From assembly GCF_003014695.1 (NCBI RefSeq), contig NZ_PYAS01000001.1, positions 740,738 through 804,737 on the forward strand: 64,000 nucleotides of DNA. Reading direction: 5' to 3'. The stretch's first letter is position 1. Every line of letters starts with the position of its first letter. This document shows, one piece after another, positions 34,401 to 43,150 of this stretch. The DNA is from Dyadobacter jiangsuensis. GTDB lineage: Bacteria; Bacteroidota; Bacteroidia; Cytophagales; Spirosomataceae. The notes under the pieces were generated by a model. That model saw only the letters and a list, made by a program, of their open reading frames with translations. It had not been told where the DNA came from and did no database searches. The position numbers were made by a program, and so were the translations under genes.

Positions 34401-35034
34401 GAGCGGTAACCCGGCGGCGGTTTATCAGAATGAGGTGAAAGTAGGACGTTTCCGTTATGAAGACGTGAATGGCGACGGTATTATCACCGCCGACGACCGT
34501 ACCTTCCTCGGTAACCCAAGCCCTAAATTCAGCTACGGTTTGAATATCGGTGCTACCTACAAAAACTTCGACTTCGGTATCTTCCTTTACGGTGTACAAG
34601 GCAACCAGATCTGGAACAACCTGAAATGGTGGCACGACTTCTACACCAACTTCCAGGGTGCGAAAAGCAATACGGCATTGTACGATTCATGGACTCCCCA
34701 GCACATGAATGCCACCGCACCGATCCAGGAAAACACAGGTTCTTTCAGTACAACCAACGTGCCTAACTCTTACTATGTTGAGAATGGTTCTTACCTGCGC
34801 GCGAAAAACGCCCAGATTGGCTACACGTTGCCAAAACACCTGACCCAGGCATTGAAAATCGATCGCCTGCGTGTGTATGTGCAAACCGCCAACCTGTTCA
34901 CCATCACCAAATATTCCGGTCCGGACCCAGAGGTTGGACAAAGCCAGGTGGCCGGTTCTACCGCATTTGGTTTGGATGAGGGCGTTTACCCGAACACGCG
35001 CCAGTTCCTGGTTGGTTTAAACCTGACATTCTAA
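31465..35034 (+). CDS. SusC/RagA-family TonB-linked outer-membrane protein with STN domain
   Basis: From the ATG at 31465 (MKKLYPNYAYW) this is 1189 residues. In order: a signal peptide (about 15-40), an STN domain (about 47-100; VTIQMQNQDVRKVLSAIEDQ), a carboxypeptidase-regulatory-like domain (about 138-215; ISGTVTDKDGAFLPGVSVVV), a plug with the family mark GYGTASRKDLTGAV near 228, and a 22-strand barrel ending QFLVGLNLTF. It imports a large ligand, usually an oligosaccharide or peptide, with SusD as lid and TonB energy. The STN domain lets it also signal to the FecR protein. The upstream frame to 31414 is not used. Confidence 0.96.
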   Translation: MKKLYPNYAYWQILMRFSCMQLIIAALLTTVALAGATEAQEVLNNRVTIQMQNQDVRKVLSAIEDQVKIKFLYSSNLIKAERKVSVNVKQEQLGSALKTILAPLDLGFEVSGKQIILKRVKLPIEKLNPQSYKSETVDRTISGTVTDKDGAFLPGVSVVVKGTARGTGTDAQGVFKIDAPDGNVTLTFSFVGFSSKDVDVAAGQSTLDVTLTQDEKLLNEVVVVGYGTASRKDLTGAVSIVKVSELTEQPNSNLSNQLQGRASGVTVLTSGQPGQAPQIRIRGINSFGNNTPLFVVDGVPTQDINNLNPNDVASMQVLKDAGSASIYGSRASNGVVIITTKRGQGKVKVSYDMFYGTQTVPKGNVYDILSPQGMADLKFLALKNSGATINDPQYGSGETPVLPDYIVPTGVKEGAVDLSKYYVNPNYTDKADMDSFYRIVKANKGGTDWFHEVFKNAPIQSHNLSVSGGGEQGNYLFSFNHFNQQGNLMNTYLKRYTIRANSQYNVTKFIRVGENIALTLVNNPRTGILEEGGGIGMAYRMQPIIPVYDIQGNYAGSFGSGLGNAKNPVAIRDRARNNRGITNNLFGNMYAEVDFLKDFNFRTSFGGGQFTYAENTFAYPEWENSENVTTNSYSERVNSGYNWTWTNTVTYEHSFNNKHNVKVLLGTEAYNSTYREVGGSTQSYFSFDPNYTSLSTGSGTPTNFSNRSSDALFSYIGRIDYNFKDKYLLSGTLRRDGSSRFTSQYGWFPAVSAGWRLKEEAFMQSLTWLTDLKIRGGWGIMGNQFNVDPANAFTTYGQNRSFAFYDIKGTGNSTVLGFQRTRVGNPNAKWEGNINSNIGIDAQLFNGAIDFTIDYYQKNIDDLLFSPELAGTVGQGTAPAVNIGKMKNKGIDMSIYGEKTIGKDLKLNATVTLTTYNNKIVKITDGVSYFDQEGRRFNGSTIVRNAVNHSIGQFFGYNIVGFWNSQAEIDAANAQAAEKSGNPAAVYQNEVKVGRFRYEDVNGDGIITADDRTFLGNPSPKFSYGLNIGATYKNFDFGIFLYGVQGNQIWNNLKWWHDFYTNFQGAKSNTALYDSWTPQHMNATAPIQENTGSFSTTNVPNSYYVENGSYLRAKNAQIGYTLPKHLTQALKIDRLRVYVQTANLFTITKYSGPDPEVGQSQVAGSTAFGLDEGVYPNTRQFLVGLNLTF

Positions 35035-35060
35035 TTCACTGTATATAAAAACAGAAAGAG

Positions 35061-36839
35061 ATGAAGACATTTAGATTTTCAAAAATAGCGCTGGTCGCGA
35101 TTTTCGGTCTGATTTCGTATTCCTGCAAAGAGAGTTTTCTGGACAAACCTGCATTGGGCTCGTTGAGCGATGCGCAGCTGAGCACCAAGGCGGGCGTGCA
35201 GAGCTTGCTGGTAGGGGCCTATGCGGCATTGGACGGTAACGGGGTAGGGGCTGCCAGTGCATGGGATGCCGCTGCCGACAACTGGATTTACGGAAGTATC
35301 GCCGGCGGAGATGCCAAAAAGGGAAGCGACGGTGCCGACCAGCCGGGTATCAACTCCATTATGATTTACAGCGCGGGACCGAGCAACGGGTTTTTCAATA
35401 GCAAATGGCGGGCTGCCTATGAAGGCATCAACCGCGCCAATACGGTGCTGAAATTCATCCCGCTCGTAACATCGGGGATCACCGACGCCGAAAAGACGGA
35501 TTATACGGCCCAAGCGCGTTTCCTGCGTGGACATTACTATTCAGAATTGAAGAAAATGTTCAATATGGTGCCCTGGGTGGATGAAACTACGCCGGACCCG
35601 GCAGCGGTGAAGAATGATGCCGATATCTGGGCGAACATCGAGGCGGATTTCAAATTTGCGATGGACAACCTCCCTGCCACGCAAGCCGAAGTAGGCCGCG
35701 CAAATAAATGGGCTGCTGCTGCTTACCTGGCGAAAACCTTCCTTTACGAGAAGAAATATTCGGAAGCAAAGACCATTTTTGATCAGGTGATCGCGCAGGG
35801 TGTTACCAGCAATGGATTGAAATACGACCTGTTACCCAAATACCAGGACAACTTCGACGCGGCGCAAAAGAACCTCGCCGAATCGGTTTTCGCGATTCAG
35901 ATGGCTGCCAACGACGGTACCAACACCATCGACAATGCGAACACCGGCGGTATGCTGAACTTCCCTTACAACTCGCCGTTCCGCTGCTGCGGTTTCTACC
36001 AGCCGAGCCTGGACCTCGCCAACTCGTTCCAGACCGACGCCAATGGCTTGCCCAAAGTGGACGGCTACAACGCGACGACTTTGAAGAACGACATGGGTAT
36101 CAAGTCCGACGCGGCATTTGCGCCGGATGTTACTACGGCACTCGACCCGCGCATCGACTGGACGGTAGGCCGTCGCGGCATTCCGTTCCTCGACTGGGGT
36201 AACCACCCGGGGCAGTCGTGGATTCGCGACCAGAGCTATGCAGGTCCTTATTCTCCTAAAAAGAATATCTACTGGCAGGCTACGCAGGACAAATATTCGG
36301 ATCAGCATTCATGGGCGCCGGGCACGGCTATCAATATCCAGGTGATCCGTTTTGCCGACGTACTGCTGATGGCTGCCGAAGCAGAAGCGCAGCAGAACAA
36401 CCTGGCGAAAGCACAGGAATATGTGAACCGCGTTCGTGCACGTGCTGCGAAGCCTGAAAGCTGGGTATATACCTACGCCGATCCGGCCAAACCAATGGGC
36501 GGATTTACCAAGACACCTGCAGCGAACTACAAAATCGCGCAATATCCTGCCGGTGCATTTGCTGCAAAAGGAAAAGAAGGTGCATTGGCGGCCATTTATT
36601 TCGAGCGGAAGCTTGAACTGGCGATGGAAGGCCACCGCTTCTTCGACCTGTCGCGCTGGGGCATTGCTGAGCAGACTTTGAATGCCTATATCGCATTCGA
36701 AGGCAAGATTACGCCGGACGTACGAGGCGGGAAGTTCCTTAAAAATGTGAACGAGTACTTCCCGATACCGCAGCGTCAGATTGACCTGAGTACCAAGAAT
36801 GGCGTATCGTCATTGAAACAGAATCCCGGTTACCAATAA
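35061..36839 (+). CDS. SusD/RagB-family nutrient-binding lipoprotein
   Basis: This 592-residue lipoprotein has its cysteine at 22 (LISYSCKESF). The N-terminal half has the SusD TPR-like region (GINRANTVLKFI, ARFLRGHYYSELKKMFNMVP) and the C-terminal part ends in the family pattern YFERKLELAMEGHRFFDLSR, then EYFPIPQRQIDLS and LKQNPGY. It covers the SusC barrel from outside and binds the ligand. It starts 26 bp after the SusC stop and is followed at once by an intrinsic terminator, so sigma, FecR, SusC and SusD form the core unit. Confidence 0.95.
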   Translation: MKTFRFSKIALVAIFGLISYSCKESFLDKPALGSLSDAQLSTKAGVQSLLVGAYAALDGNGVGAASAWDAAADNWIYGSIAGGDAKKGSDGADQPGINSIMIYSAGPSNGFFNSKWRAAYEGINRANTVLKFIPLVTSGITDAEKTDYTAQARFLRGHYYSELKKMFNMVPWVDETTPDPAAVKNDADIWANIEADFKFAMDNLPATQAEVGRANKWAAAAYLAKTFLYEKKYSEAKTIFDQVIAQGVTSNGLKYDLLPKYQDNFDAAQKNLAESVFAIQMAANDGTNTIDNANTGGMLNFPYNSPFRCCGFYQPSLDLANSFQTDANGLPKVDGYNATTLKNDMGIKSDAAFAPDVTTALDPRIDWTVGRRGIPFLDWGNHPGQSWIRDQSYAGPYSPKKNIYWQATQDKYSDQHSWAPGTAINIQVIRFADVLLMAAEAEAQQNNLAKAQEYVNRVRARAAKPESWVYTYADPAKPMGGFTKTPAANYKIAQYPAGAFAAKGKEGALAAIYFERKLELAMEGHRFFDLSRWGIAEQTLNAYIAFEGKITPDVRGGKFLKNVNEYFPIPQRQIDLSTKNGVSSLKQNPGYQ

Positions 36840-36865
36840 CAAGCTAATATCTACCAAAGCAATGG

Positions 36866-36891
36866 GGGCGGTTTATAACTGCCCCTTTTTG
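36866..36891 (+). terminator. Intrinsic terminator after SusD
   Basis: GGGGCGGT (36866-36873) and ACTGCCCC (36879-36886) form an 8-bp stem (one G-T pair) with a 5-nt loop, followed by TTTTT. It lies 26 bp after the SusD stop and 30 bp before the next gene's ATG, so that gene needs read-through or its own promoter. Confidence 0.85.
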
Positions 36892-36921
36892 TTTATAATA
36901 GAAGGATTATTGATCGGTTTT

Positions 36922-38463
36922 ATGAAATTATCCAAATGGCTCCCGGCATTACCGGCCGGCATTTTTATCGCGGCAGTGTGCCTGCAAGCCTGCGGCACTT
37001 CGGGCGACACCGAGCTGACCGGCGAACTGGCCGAGGGGAGGGATGCGGCCCGGAAGCATTGCAGTACCTGTCATTTGCCTGTCGACCCGGCGTTGCTCGA
37101 CAAGGACACCTGGAAAAACCGGGTGCTGCCGGTAATGGCGCAATACTTCGGGATCGAGGTGTGGCAGCGGAACCAGTATTTTGCCGGTGAAAATTCGGCC
37201 ATGCCCATAACCGACTGGATGAAAATCGTGGCGTATTATGACTCTCTCGCGCCTGTGCATTTGCCCGGGGCACGCGTGACCACGCCTGTGCGTGAGGAAT
37301 GGGCCGGTTTTACGCTTAAAAAGCCTTCCGACGACACATCGCACCTCGCTACCACCACCATGGTTGCGATCGACAGCGCTGGGCAGTCGATTTACACAAG
37401 CAGTTCCGAAATCCCTGCGTTGGTACGCTGGGATCATGATTTCAGTAAAAAATCGAAAGCTCCGCTGACCTCGCCGGCGATGCATATGCTGTTTGCCTCC
37501 GGAGGGCCGGCCCCCGGACAGCCCATCGTGACGGCGGTAGGGGAAATGCGGGCCTATGATGTGGAGCGCGGCGAACTCTACCGTGTGGAGACATCGGGGT
37601 TGGACCCTGTGCCTTTTATCACGGGCCTGCGCAGGCCGTTGCAAACCGCTGCGGCGGACTTTAACCGGGATGGGAAAACGGATTATGTCGTGTCCGCATT
37701 CGGGCATAATCAGGGCGGGCTGTATCTGTTCCGGCAAATGCAGGACGGGAAGTTTGAAAAATCAGCTGTCCGCGAGGTGGCGGGTGCAACGCAATCGGTG
37801 ACCGGCGATTTCAATGGTGATGGCTGGCCGGATATCATTGCTTTGTTCGCTCACGCGCAAGAGGGGATCTGGCTTTTTACGAATAACCAAAAAGGCGGAT
37901 TTGCCGAACAAGAATTGCTGCGTTTTCCTCCCGTTTACGGCTCATCCAGTTTCCAGCTCGCCGATTTCAATGCCGACGGCAAGCCAGATATTCTCTACAC
38001 ATCAGGCGACAACAGCGATTATTCCCGCATTCTCAAACCTTACCACGGCATTTATATTTATTTGAATAAAGGAGATTTTCAGTTTGAACAAAAATGGTTT
38101 TACCCCGCCAATGGGGCTACCAAAGCGATGGCGGCAGATTTTGACGGTGATGGCGACCTCGATATCGCATCGATTGCATTCTTCGCAGACCTCGCCCATC
38201 ATCCCGAAGAGAAATTCCTGTATTTCCAAAACCAGTCGACGAAATCCGATTTGAAATTCCAGCCATTTTCCCCGCCGATTGCCCAAAACGGCCGTTGGAT
38301 TTGCATGGATGTAAATGATTGGGACGGCGATGGCGATCCCGATATTGTACTGGGCAATTATTCGCGGGGATTTCTTAACCAGGAAGAAGTGAAGGCGGAT
38401 TGGAATGTGTATTTGCCATTTTTGGTACTACAAAATGATAACACCCCTGCGCCAAAGCATTAG
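36922..38463 (+). CDS. Haem-motif FG-GAP/VCBS-repeat lipoprotein
   Basis: From the ATG at 36922 (MKLSKWLPAL) this is 513 residues. It has a lipoprotein signal (LQAC, Cys24) and a c-type haem site CSTCH (Cys47, Cys50, His51) early in the mature protein. Five FG-GAP/VCBS-like calcium loops follow (AADFNRDGKTDYV, GDFNGDGWPDII, LADFNADGKPDIL, AADFDGDGDLDIA, DWDGDGDPDIV), which build a beta-propeller. A cytochrome-like head plus integrin-like propeller is seen in some Planctomycetes and Bacteroidota proteins of unknown role. It follows the Sus terminator, so the same nutrient may be involved. The upstream non-ATG frame at 36862 lies in the terminator and is rejected. Confidence 0.8.
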   Translation: MKLSKWLPALPAGIFIAAVCLQACGTSGDTELTGELAEGRDAARKHCSTCHLPVDPALLDKDTWKNRVLPVMAQYFGIEVWQRNQYFAGENSAMPITDWMKIVAYYDSLAPVHLPGARVTTPVREEWAGFTLKKPSDDTSHLATTTMVAIDSAGQSIYTSSSEIPALVRWDHDFSKKSKAPLTSPAMHMLFASGGPAPGQPIVTAVGEMRAYDVERGELYRVETSGLDPVPFITGLRRPLQTAAADFNRDGKTDYVVSAFGHNQGGLYLFRQMQDGKFEKSAVREVAGATQSVTGDFNGDGWPDIIALFAHAQEGIWLFTNNQKGGFAEQELLRFPPVYGSSSFQLADFNADGKPDILYTSGDNSDYSRILKPYHGIYIYLNKGDFQFEQKWFYPANGATKAMAADFDGDGDLDIASIAFFADLAHHPEEKFLYFQNQSTKSDLKFQPFSPPIAQNGRWICMDVNDWDGDGDPDIVLGNYSRGFLNQEEVKADWNVYLPFLVLQNDNTPAPKH

Positions 38464-38472
38464 TTTTAACAC

Positions 38473-38506
38473 AAAAAAGCACAGACCAACCGGCCTGTGC
38501 TTTTTT
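38473..38506. terminator. Bidirectional intrinsic terminator
   Basis: AAAAAAGCACAG (38473-38484) and CTGTGCTTTTTT (38495-38506) pair perfectly over 12 bp around a 10-nt loop, with T-runs in both directions. It separates the convergent FG-GAP and T9SS genes. Confidence 0.92.
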
Positions 38507-38522
38507 CCTTACCAAGTACTAT

Positions 38523-41500
38523 TTATCTAACTATGATTACCTTTTGCACCCGTTGGCTGCCGTCGGCCAAAGTAAGCTTCACGGTGTAAATGCCCGGAGC
38601 CAGTTTGCTGACGTCAAGCCCTTCCGGGGTGACGGCCTTGCGGTCGATTACTTTTATGCCTGCGGCATTGTGCAGGACAACAGACTTCACTTTTGCGAAA
38701 TCCTTGAATTTCAATCGGTCGCTGGCCGGGTTGGGATAGGCGGCGAGCATTGTGTTGCCTTCGAATTCTATGCTCAGAATGCGGCTATATGCAAATGGGG
38801 CATTCTGATCGTCCGCGGCGCGGTCTACCATTTTGAGACGGTAGTAGTTCAGTCCCGCTGCCGGTGCCTGATCCACGAAATCGTATTTACGCAATACGCT
38901 GCTTTCGCCGTGCGATGCCTTTGTTCCGATGATCGTCCAGTTTTTCGAGTCGAAGCTGCGCTCGATTTCGAAGCGGTCGCTGTTGGTTTCTTCGGAGGTA
39001 TTCCAGTTGAGCAGCGCGGTGCTGTTGGCTTCTTTGGAAACGGAGAAGGAAACGAGTTTAACCGGCAATCCGCACTCTTGTTCAGTCCGGACGGTGAGCA
39101 AAGCAGAGCCGGATGTGAGTGTACACAGGTCGCTGTCGCTGTCGACGATCACGCGGTATTGGTTGCCGCTCCACACAGTGTTGGTGGGCGAAAGGCGCAA
39201 TGTGTCCGAATTGGCGCCCGAATAGGTTCCGTTGGCATCGGTAGCGCCGCCAGCGGCCAGGTTTGTCCAGTTGGTACCGCCGTCGGTGCTCACTTGCCAT
39301 TGGTACAGAAGCGTGCCGGTACCCGTTGCTTTTACTGCGAAAGTAGCGGTAGTGGCTTCACAAACGATCTGGGCTGCCGGATTTGGCTTGGTAAGCTCGA
39401 TATCGCAAAGCGTTGCGGTTACACAATTTGCGCCGTCGTTGCTGCCGGATGGTGTCGACGCTGACATGAAGCTGGCTGAATTCGCAACAGGGTCTATTTT
39501 GTAAAAACGACCCGAGTCGTTGTGGAATGCATAGAGCTTACCGGTCGCGTCTGCGAAAACGGCGCCGAAGCCGCTGGCGCCTGGAAGGCCGGATACCGGC
39601 GATGCGCCTACGGTAACTGCACCTGTTAATGGGTTGATCGTCGAAATACGTGCATCGGTCGTGAATCCATATATGAGCTGAGTCGACGGCAGATAGGCAA
39701 AATCGGATCCGCCAAAAGGTGCGCTCAGTGCCACGCCATAGGTCGGGCCGGCTTGCAGCGCGAATCCGTTCGTCGGGTCAACCAGTTTCAGGTAGGTCGA
39801 AGGGCGGTTAGGGTCAACGTCTATCACGTAGAATCTCGGCTGATTGGTCGTGTAAACCATCATATAGCCATTTGGCAACTCTACACCCACGTTAAAGTTG
39901 CTAGTTCCGGGCAGGTTCGTGATGGGATATTCCACCGTACCGCCTTCACGGTCGATCTGTACAATGCTGTTGGTGCCGTTTTTGGTTGCCCAGAGCATGT
40001 TATCCGCAGAGTTGTAGATCAGCGAGTTGACCGTCATTGGCAACGGCGAGATTTCTGTGCGTGCGCCGGTATTCACATTGTATGCGTAGAGTGTAGAAAC
40101 AGGTTCTCCGGCAGCGGCGGCCACCTGGTAGGTAATACCATCCGCGCAATCGAAAGGCAGGTTTTCCAGAATTGAGTTCGGGCAGCTCGCTCCGTCATTG
40201 CTATTGGAGGTAATGCTGGTCGAAAGCAGCGTCGAAGTAGCCGCAGTGGGGTTAATGCGATGGAATGTGCCGGGATCGTTGGCGAATGCATAAAGTTTGC
40301 CGCTCGGGTCGGCAAATACTGCCCCGAAAGAGGTGCCTGTGGGCAAGCTGGCTACCACGGCACCGACGGTCGTTACCCCGGTGACATGGTTGAGCGTCAC
40401 CAGTCTCGAAGTGGTGGATTCAACCCCGTAGACCAAGCCCGTAACCGGTTCATACACAAGGTCAGCGACATTGATGGCCGCACTCAACGCTTTGCCGTAA
40501 GGCGCTGAGGTCTGCAATGCGTAGCTATTCGCCGGGTCGACCAGCCGCAGATAGGTTGAACGTGCCGGGTTGATATCGATCACGTAGTAACGCGGCTGGT
40601 TGGAATTGTAAACCAGCATATAGCCTCCCGGCAGCCCGGTGCCGACGTTGAAGTTTCCGCTCAGATTGGCAATAGGGTATTCGATCAGCGTGCCGTCGGC
40701 GCCGATGCGGACGATCGAGTTAGTGCCGTTTTTAGTCGCCCATAGCGTGTTGTCGATCTCGCTGTAAATGAGTGAATTTACCAGTGTTGTGAGTGGTGCG
40801 ATCTGGGTCCTAACGCCAGTGACAACGTTGTACGCGTAGAGCGTAGACACGGTTTCACCCCCCGCCGCAGCCACCTGATAGGCTACGCCGTCCTCGCATT
40901 CAAAAGGCGTAACGCAGCTTGTGATGGTTATCGGCTGGCTCACCGGACCGGAACAACCGGGGTTTTCGTAACGTGCGTAATACGTGCCGGCAGGTGCCTG
41001 CGTAGGATCGGCCACGAGGGTGCCCGCGGAAGGCGTCGACGAAGTGTAAAAACGCAACGTGCTGCCGGCAGGACCTGGGCCTGCCACCAGACGGTTCAGG
41101 TCGTAGGTTACTGCGGGGCAGATGGGAGCGTCGGTGCTGGCAACCAGTGTTGGTTCGCCGGGCGTGGCGTACACGTTCATGGTAGCCGACGACGACTGCG
41201 TAGTACAAAGGTTGCTGGTGATGACGCAGCGGTATTGGTAGTTGTTCCAAGCCGCTGTCGATGGCGTTACGGTAAGCGTGGCAGTACCGGCACCTGAGTA
41301 GCTGCCGTTCGGGCCTGTAAATGGCGTTGTTTGCATATTCGCCCAGGCACCGCCGCCGTTGGTGCTTTGCTGCCATTGGTAGGTGAACGGACCATTGCCG
41401 TCGGGGGCCACGGTGAAGTTCGTAGAATTGCCGGGGCAAAGGGTCACGTCGGCCGGCACCACCGGAATATCGGTATCACATTCCACGAATGCGTTCGGGC

Positions 41501-42686
41501 AGCTTGCCGCGTCGTTTCCGCCCGAAGGAGGGCTCGTTGAAAGCAAAGTGGCGGTGTTGGCAACGGGATCGATGCGGTAAAACCCTCCTGTGGTGTTGTT
41601 GAATGCATATAATTTGCCTGCCTTGTCACTGAATAAACCGCCGTATGGATCGGCCGGAAGGCCCGTTACGCCGGTCGGGTTGGTCGTTACAGCACCTGTT
41701 GCCGGGTTCAGCGTTTGCAGGACGCCGGTTGTGGTGATTCCGTAAGCCAGGCCGGTGGAAGTGAGGTAGGCGATATCCGAGCCTGCAAAGCCTGCGGAAA
41801 CGGGTGTGCCGTAATTCGGCCCCGTTTTCAATGCATATCCGTTGGTAGGGTCAACCAGTTCCAGGAAAGTCGCACGCGTCGGGTCGACGTCGATCACGTA
41901 GTAGTCCGTTGCATTCGTTGCGTAAACCAGCATATATGAATCGGGCAGTTCCACACCCACATTGTAACTGGCCGACGGCAGGTTTGCAATGTCATAAACT
42001 ACTGTTCCGGCGCCCGCGCCGATCCGTACAATGTCGTTGGAGCCAACCAGCGTAGCCCACAGGAAGTTGTCGGCAGCAGTGCTGTAAATCAACGAGTTCA
42101 TCGAATAGGAAGTCAATCCAATCAGTGTGCGTGTGCCCGAACCCACATTATAGCTGAACAGGGAGGACTCCGTCTGCCCGGAAACCACTGCAATCTGATA
42201 AGCAATACCATCCAGACACCCGAACGGCGTCTGCTGGCTCATCCGGAAGTTCTGGTTTGCCATGTTGGCAGCCTGGTTGGTCAGCGCGATTTCGCCGTTC
42301 AGCGGCGCATTGGCCTGGTTGGCGGTGTTGCTTGGCCCTACCACGTCTTCGGCCACGTAGTAAGTGCCCGGTATGCGGTTCCCCTTGGAATTGGTGGCTG
42401 TGTTGGTCAGTACCAGCTTGTGGCCCGTCAGGTTGTTGGGCAGGCCGGCGAAGGAATAGCCGCCGGCAGGGCCGACTTGTGTAGAGGCAATAATCGCCCC
42501 GGATGCATTGACGACATTGACGTACATCGTACCGCCAAAATCGGTGCCGGTTTCGCCGGCGTCGACGATGCCGTCATTGTCGGCATCGACCCAGACGGTC
42601 CCGGTGATGTTGACCGCTATGGCCGCTCCATAGCACAGCACTCCGAATAGCAGGAAAAGAGCCCTGATCAATAGATTTTTGTTCAT
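38523..42686 (-). CDS. Large T9SS-secreted protein with three propeller-like modules
   Basis: From the ATG at 42686 (MNKNLLIRAL) this is 1387 residues. After the signal peptide (about 1-25) comes an SdrD-B-like domain (GTVWVDADNDGIVDAGETGT). There are three copies of a ~240-residue module, each starting F-x-C-x-DGxxYQxA (codons near 42227, 40910 and 40160) and each with SLIY, LWATxxGxNxIVxIG, YMLVYxxN and GxLYAFxN blocks and an SxDGxxCPN-like end. Ig-like segments lie after modules 1 and 3 (e.g. FTYQWQQSTNGGGAWANMQT). The last ~75 residues are a type A sorting domain (AAYPNPASDRLKFKDF to GSQRVQKVIIVR). Exported by type IX secretion to the cell surface; substrate unknown, adhesion or sugar binding plausible. 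Confidence 0.9.
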   Translation of the reverse strand: MNKNLLIRALFLLFGVLCYGAAIAVNITGTVWVDADNDGIVDAGETGTDFGGTMYVNVVNASGAIIASTQVGPAGGYSFAGLPNNLTGHKLVLTNTATNSKGNRIPGTYYVAEDVVGPSNTANQANAPLNGEIALTNQAANMANQNFRMSQQTPFGCLDGIAYQIAVVSGQTESSLFSYNVGSGTRTLIGLTSYSMNSLIYSTAADNFLWATLVGSNDIVRIGAGAGTVVYDIANLPSASYNVGVELPDSYMLVYATNATDYYVIDVDPTRATFLELVDPTNGYALKTGPNYGTPVSAGFAGSDIAYLTSTGLAYGITTTGVLQTLNPATGAVTTNPTGVTGLPADPYGGLFSDKAGKLYAFNNTTGGFYRIDPVANTATLLSTSPPSGGNDAASCPNAFVECDTDIPVVPADVTLCPGNSTNFTVAPDGNGPFTYQWQQSTNGGGAWANMQTTPFTGPNGSYSGAGTATLTVTPSTAAWNNYQYRCVITSNLCTTQSSSATMNVYATPGEPTLVASTDAPICPAVTYDLNRLVAGPGPAGSTLRFYTSSTPSAGTLVADPTQAPAGTYYARYENPGCSGPVSQPITITSCVTPFECEDGVAYQVAAAGGETVSTLYAYNVVTGVRTQIAPLTTLVNSLIYSEIDNTLWATKNGTNSIVRIGADGTLIEYPIANLSGNFNVGTGLPGGYMLVYNSNQPRYYVIDINPARSTYLRLVDPANSYALQTSAPYGKALSAAINVADLVYEPVTGLVYGVESTTSRLVTLNHVTGVTTVGAVVASLPTGTSFGAVFADPSGKLYAFANDPGTFHRINPTAATSTLLSTSITSNSNDGASCPNSILENLPFDCADGITYQVAAAAGEPVSTLYAYNVNTGARTEISPLPMTVNSLIYNSADNMLWATKNGTNSIVQIDREGGTVEYPITNLPGTSNFNVGVELPNGYMMVYTTNQPRFYVIDVDPNRPSTYLKLVDPTNGFALQAGPTYGVALSAPFGGSDFAYLPSTQLIYGFTTDARISTINPLTGAVTVGASPVSGLPGASGFGAVFADATGKLYAFHNDSGRFYKIDPVANSASFMSASTPSGSNDGANCVTATLCDIELTKPNPAAQIVCEATTATFAVKATGTGTLLYQWQVSTDGGTNWTNLAAGGATDANGTYSGANSDTLRLSPTNTVWSGNQYRVIVDSDSDLCTLTSGSALLTVRTEQECGLPVKLVSFSVSKEANSTALLNWNTSEETNSDRFEIERSFDSKNWTIIGTKASHGESSVLRKYDFVDQAPAAGLNYYRLKMVDRAADDQNAPFAYSRILSIEFEGNTMLAAYPNPASDRLKFKDFAKVKSVVLHNAAGIKVIDRKAVTPEGLDVSKLAPGIYTVKLTLADGSQRVQKVIIVR

Positions 42687-43150
42687 AAGCAAACGTTTGA
42701 TTAGGTGAAAAAATTAGGGGATTGAAATTCATGATTGGATCAGACTGCGTAAATGGGGCCGCATAGATCGGGCCCGGGGCAGCAAATTCTGCGGGACTAA
42801 AATCTGTTGGCCGGGCGAGGAGGGAGAGCGCAGGATAGCATGTAACTCGCGGACAAATATCGAATTAAATGTTTACGTGATATGATTTAATTCGTAGATA
42901 TGGTTCTACAAATAATGATTGTTCTTGTAGAAAAATTTTTATATGAAAGTGCATTGATGAACCTGAATCCAGTGCGGTAGGCGCAACCACTATCTAAGAG
43001 TATAGTGGTAACCTCGGGGTAAGCGGTCGATCTCGCGTGCACCTGGGGGCTAATTTTGTATCGCCGCCCGGCCCTGACGGCAGGCGATCAGGAGTGGCTT
43101 CCTGTGAGGGCCAGGTGTGAAGTATTCATACCATCAAACACAATGAAATC
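42687..43150. other. 464-bp intergenic region with a perfect hairpin
   Basis: No gene was recognised in this divergent gap. It is A/T-rich at 42870-42960. At 42986-43009 an 8-bp perfect inverted repeat (ACCACTAT/ATAGTGGT, 8-nt loop) is present. A -7 box for the YceI gene lies at 43051-43058. The T9SS gene has no exact box. Confidence 0.6.
43051..43058 (+). promoter_or_regulatory. Probable -7 box (TAATTTTG) for yceI-like gene
   Basis: An exact TAnnTTTG match lies 92 bp before the ATG at 43151, leaving a leader of about 85 nt. No good -33 is visible. Confidence 0.4.

Noticed and set aside
32320..34635. Long antisense open frames (367 and 359 codons) opposite susC
   Set aside because: They mirror the codon pattern of susC, have no signal, domain or sensible amino-acid makeup, and lie wholly inside a certain gene.
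36862..36921. Longer N-terminus of the FG-GAP protein
   Set aside because: The extra codons lie in the terminator of the Sus operon and precede a perfect lipoprotein signal that starts at 36922.
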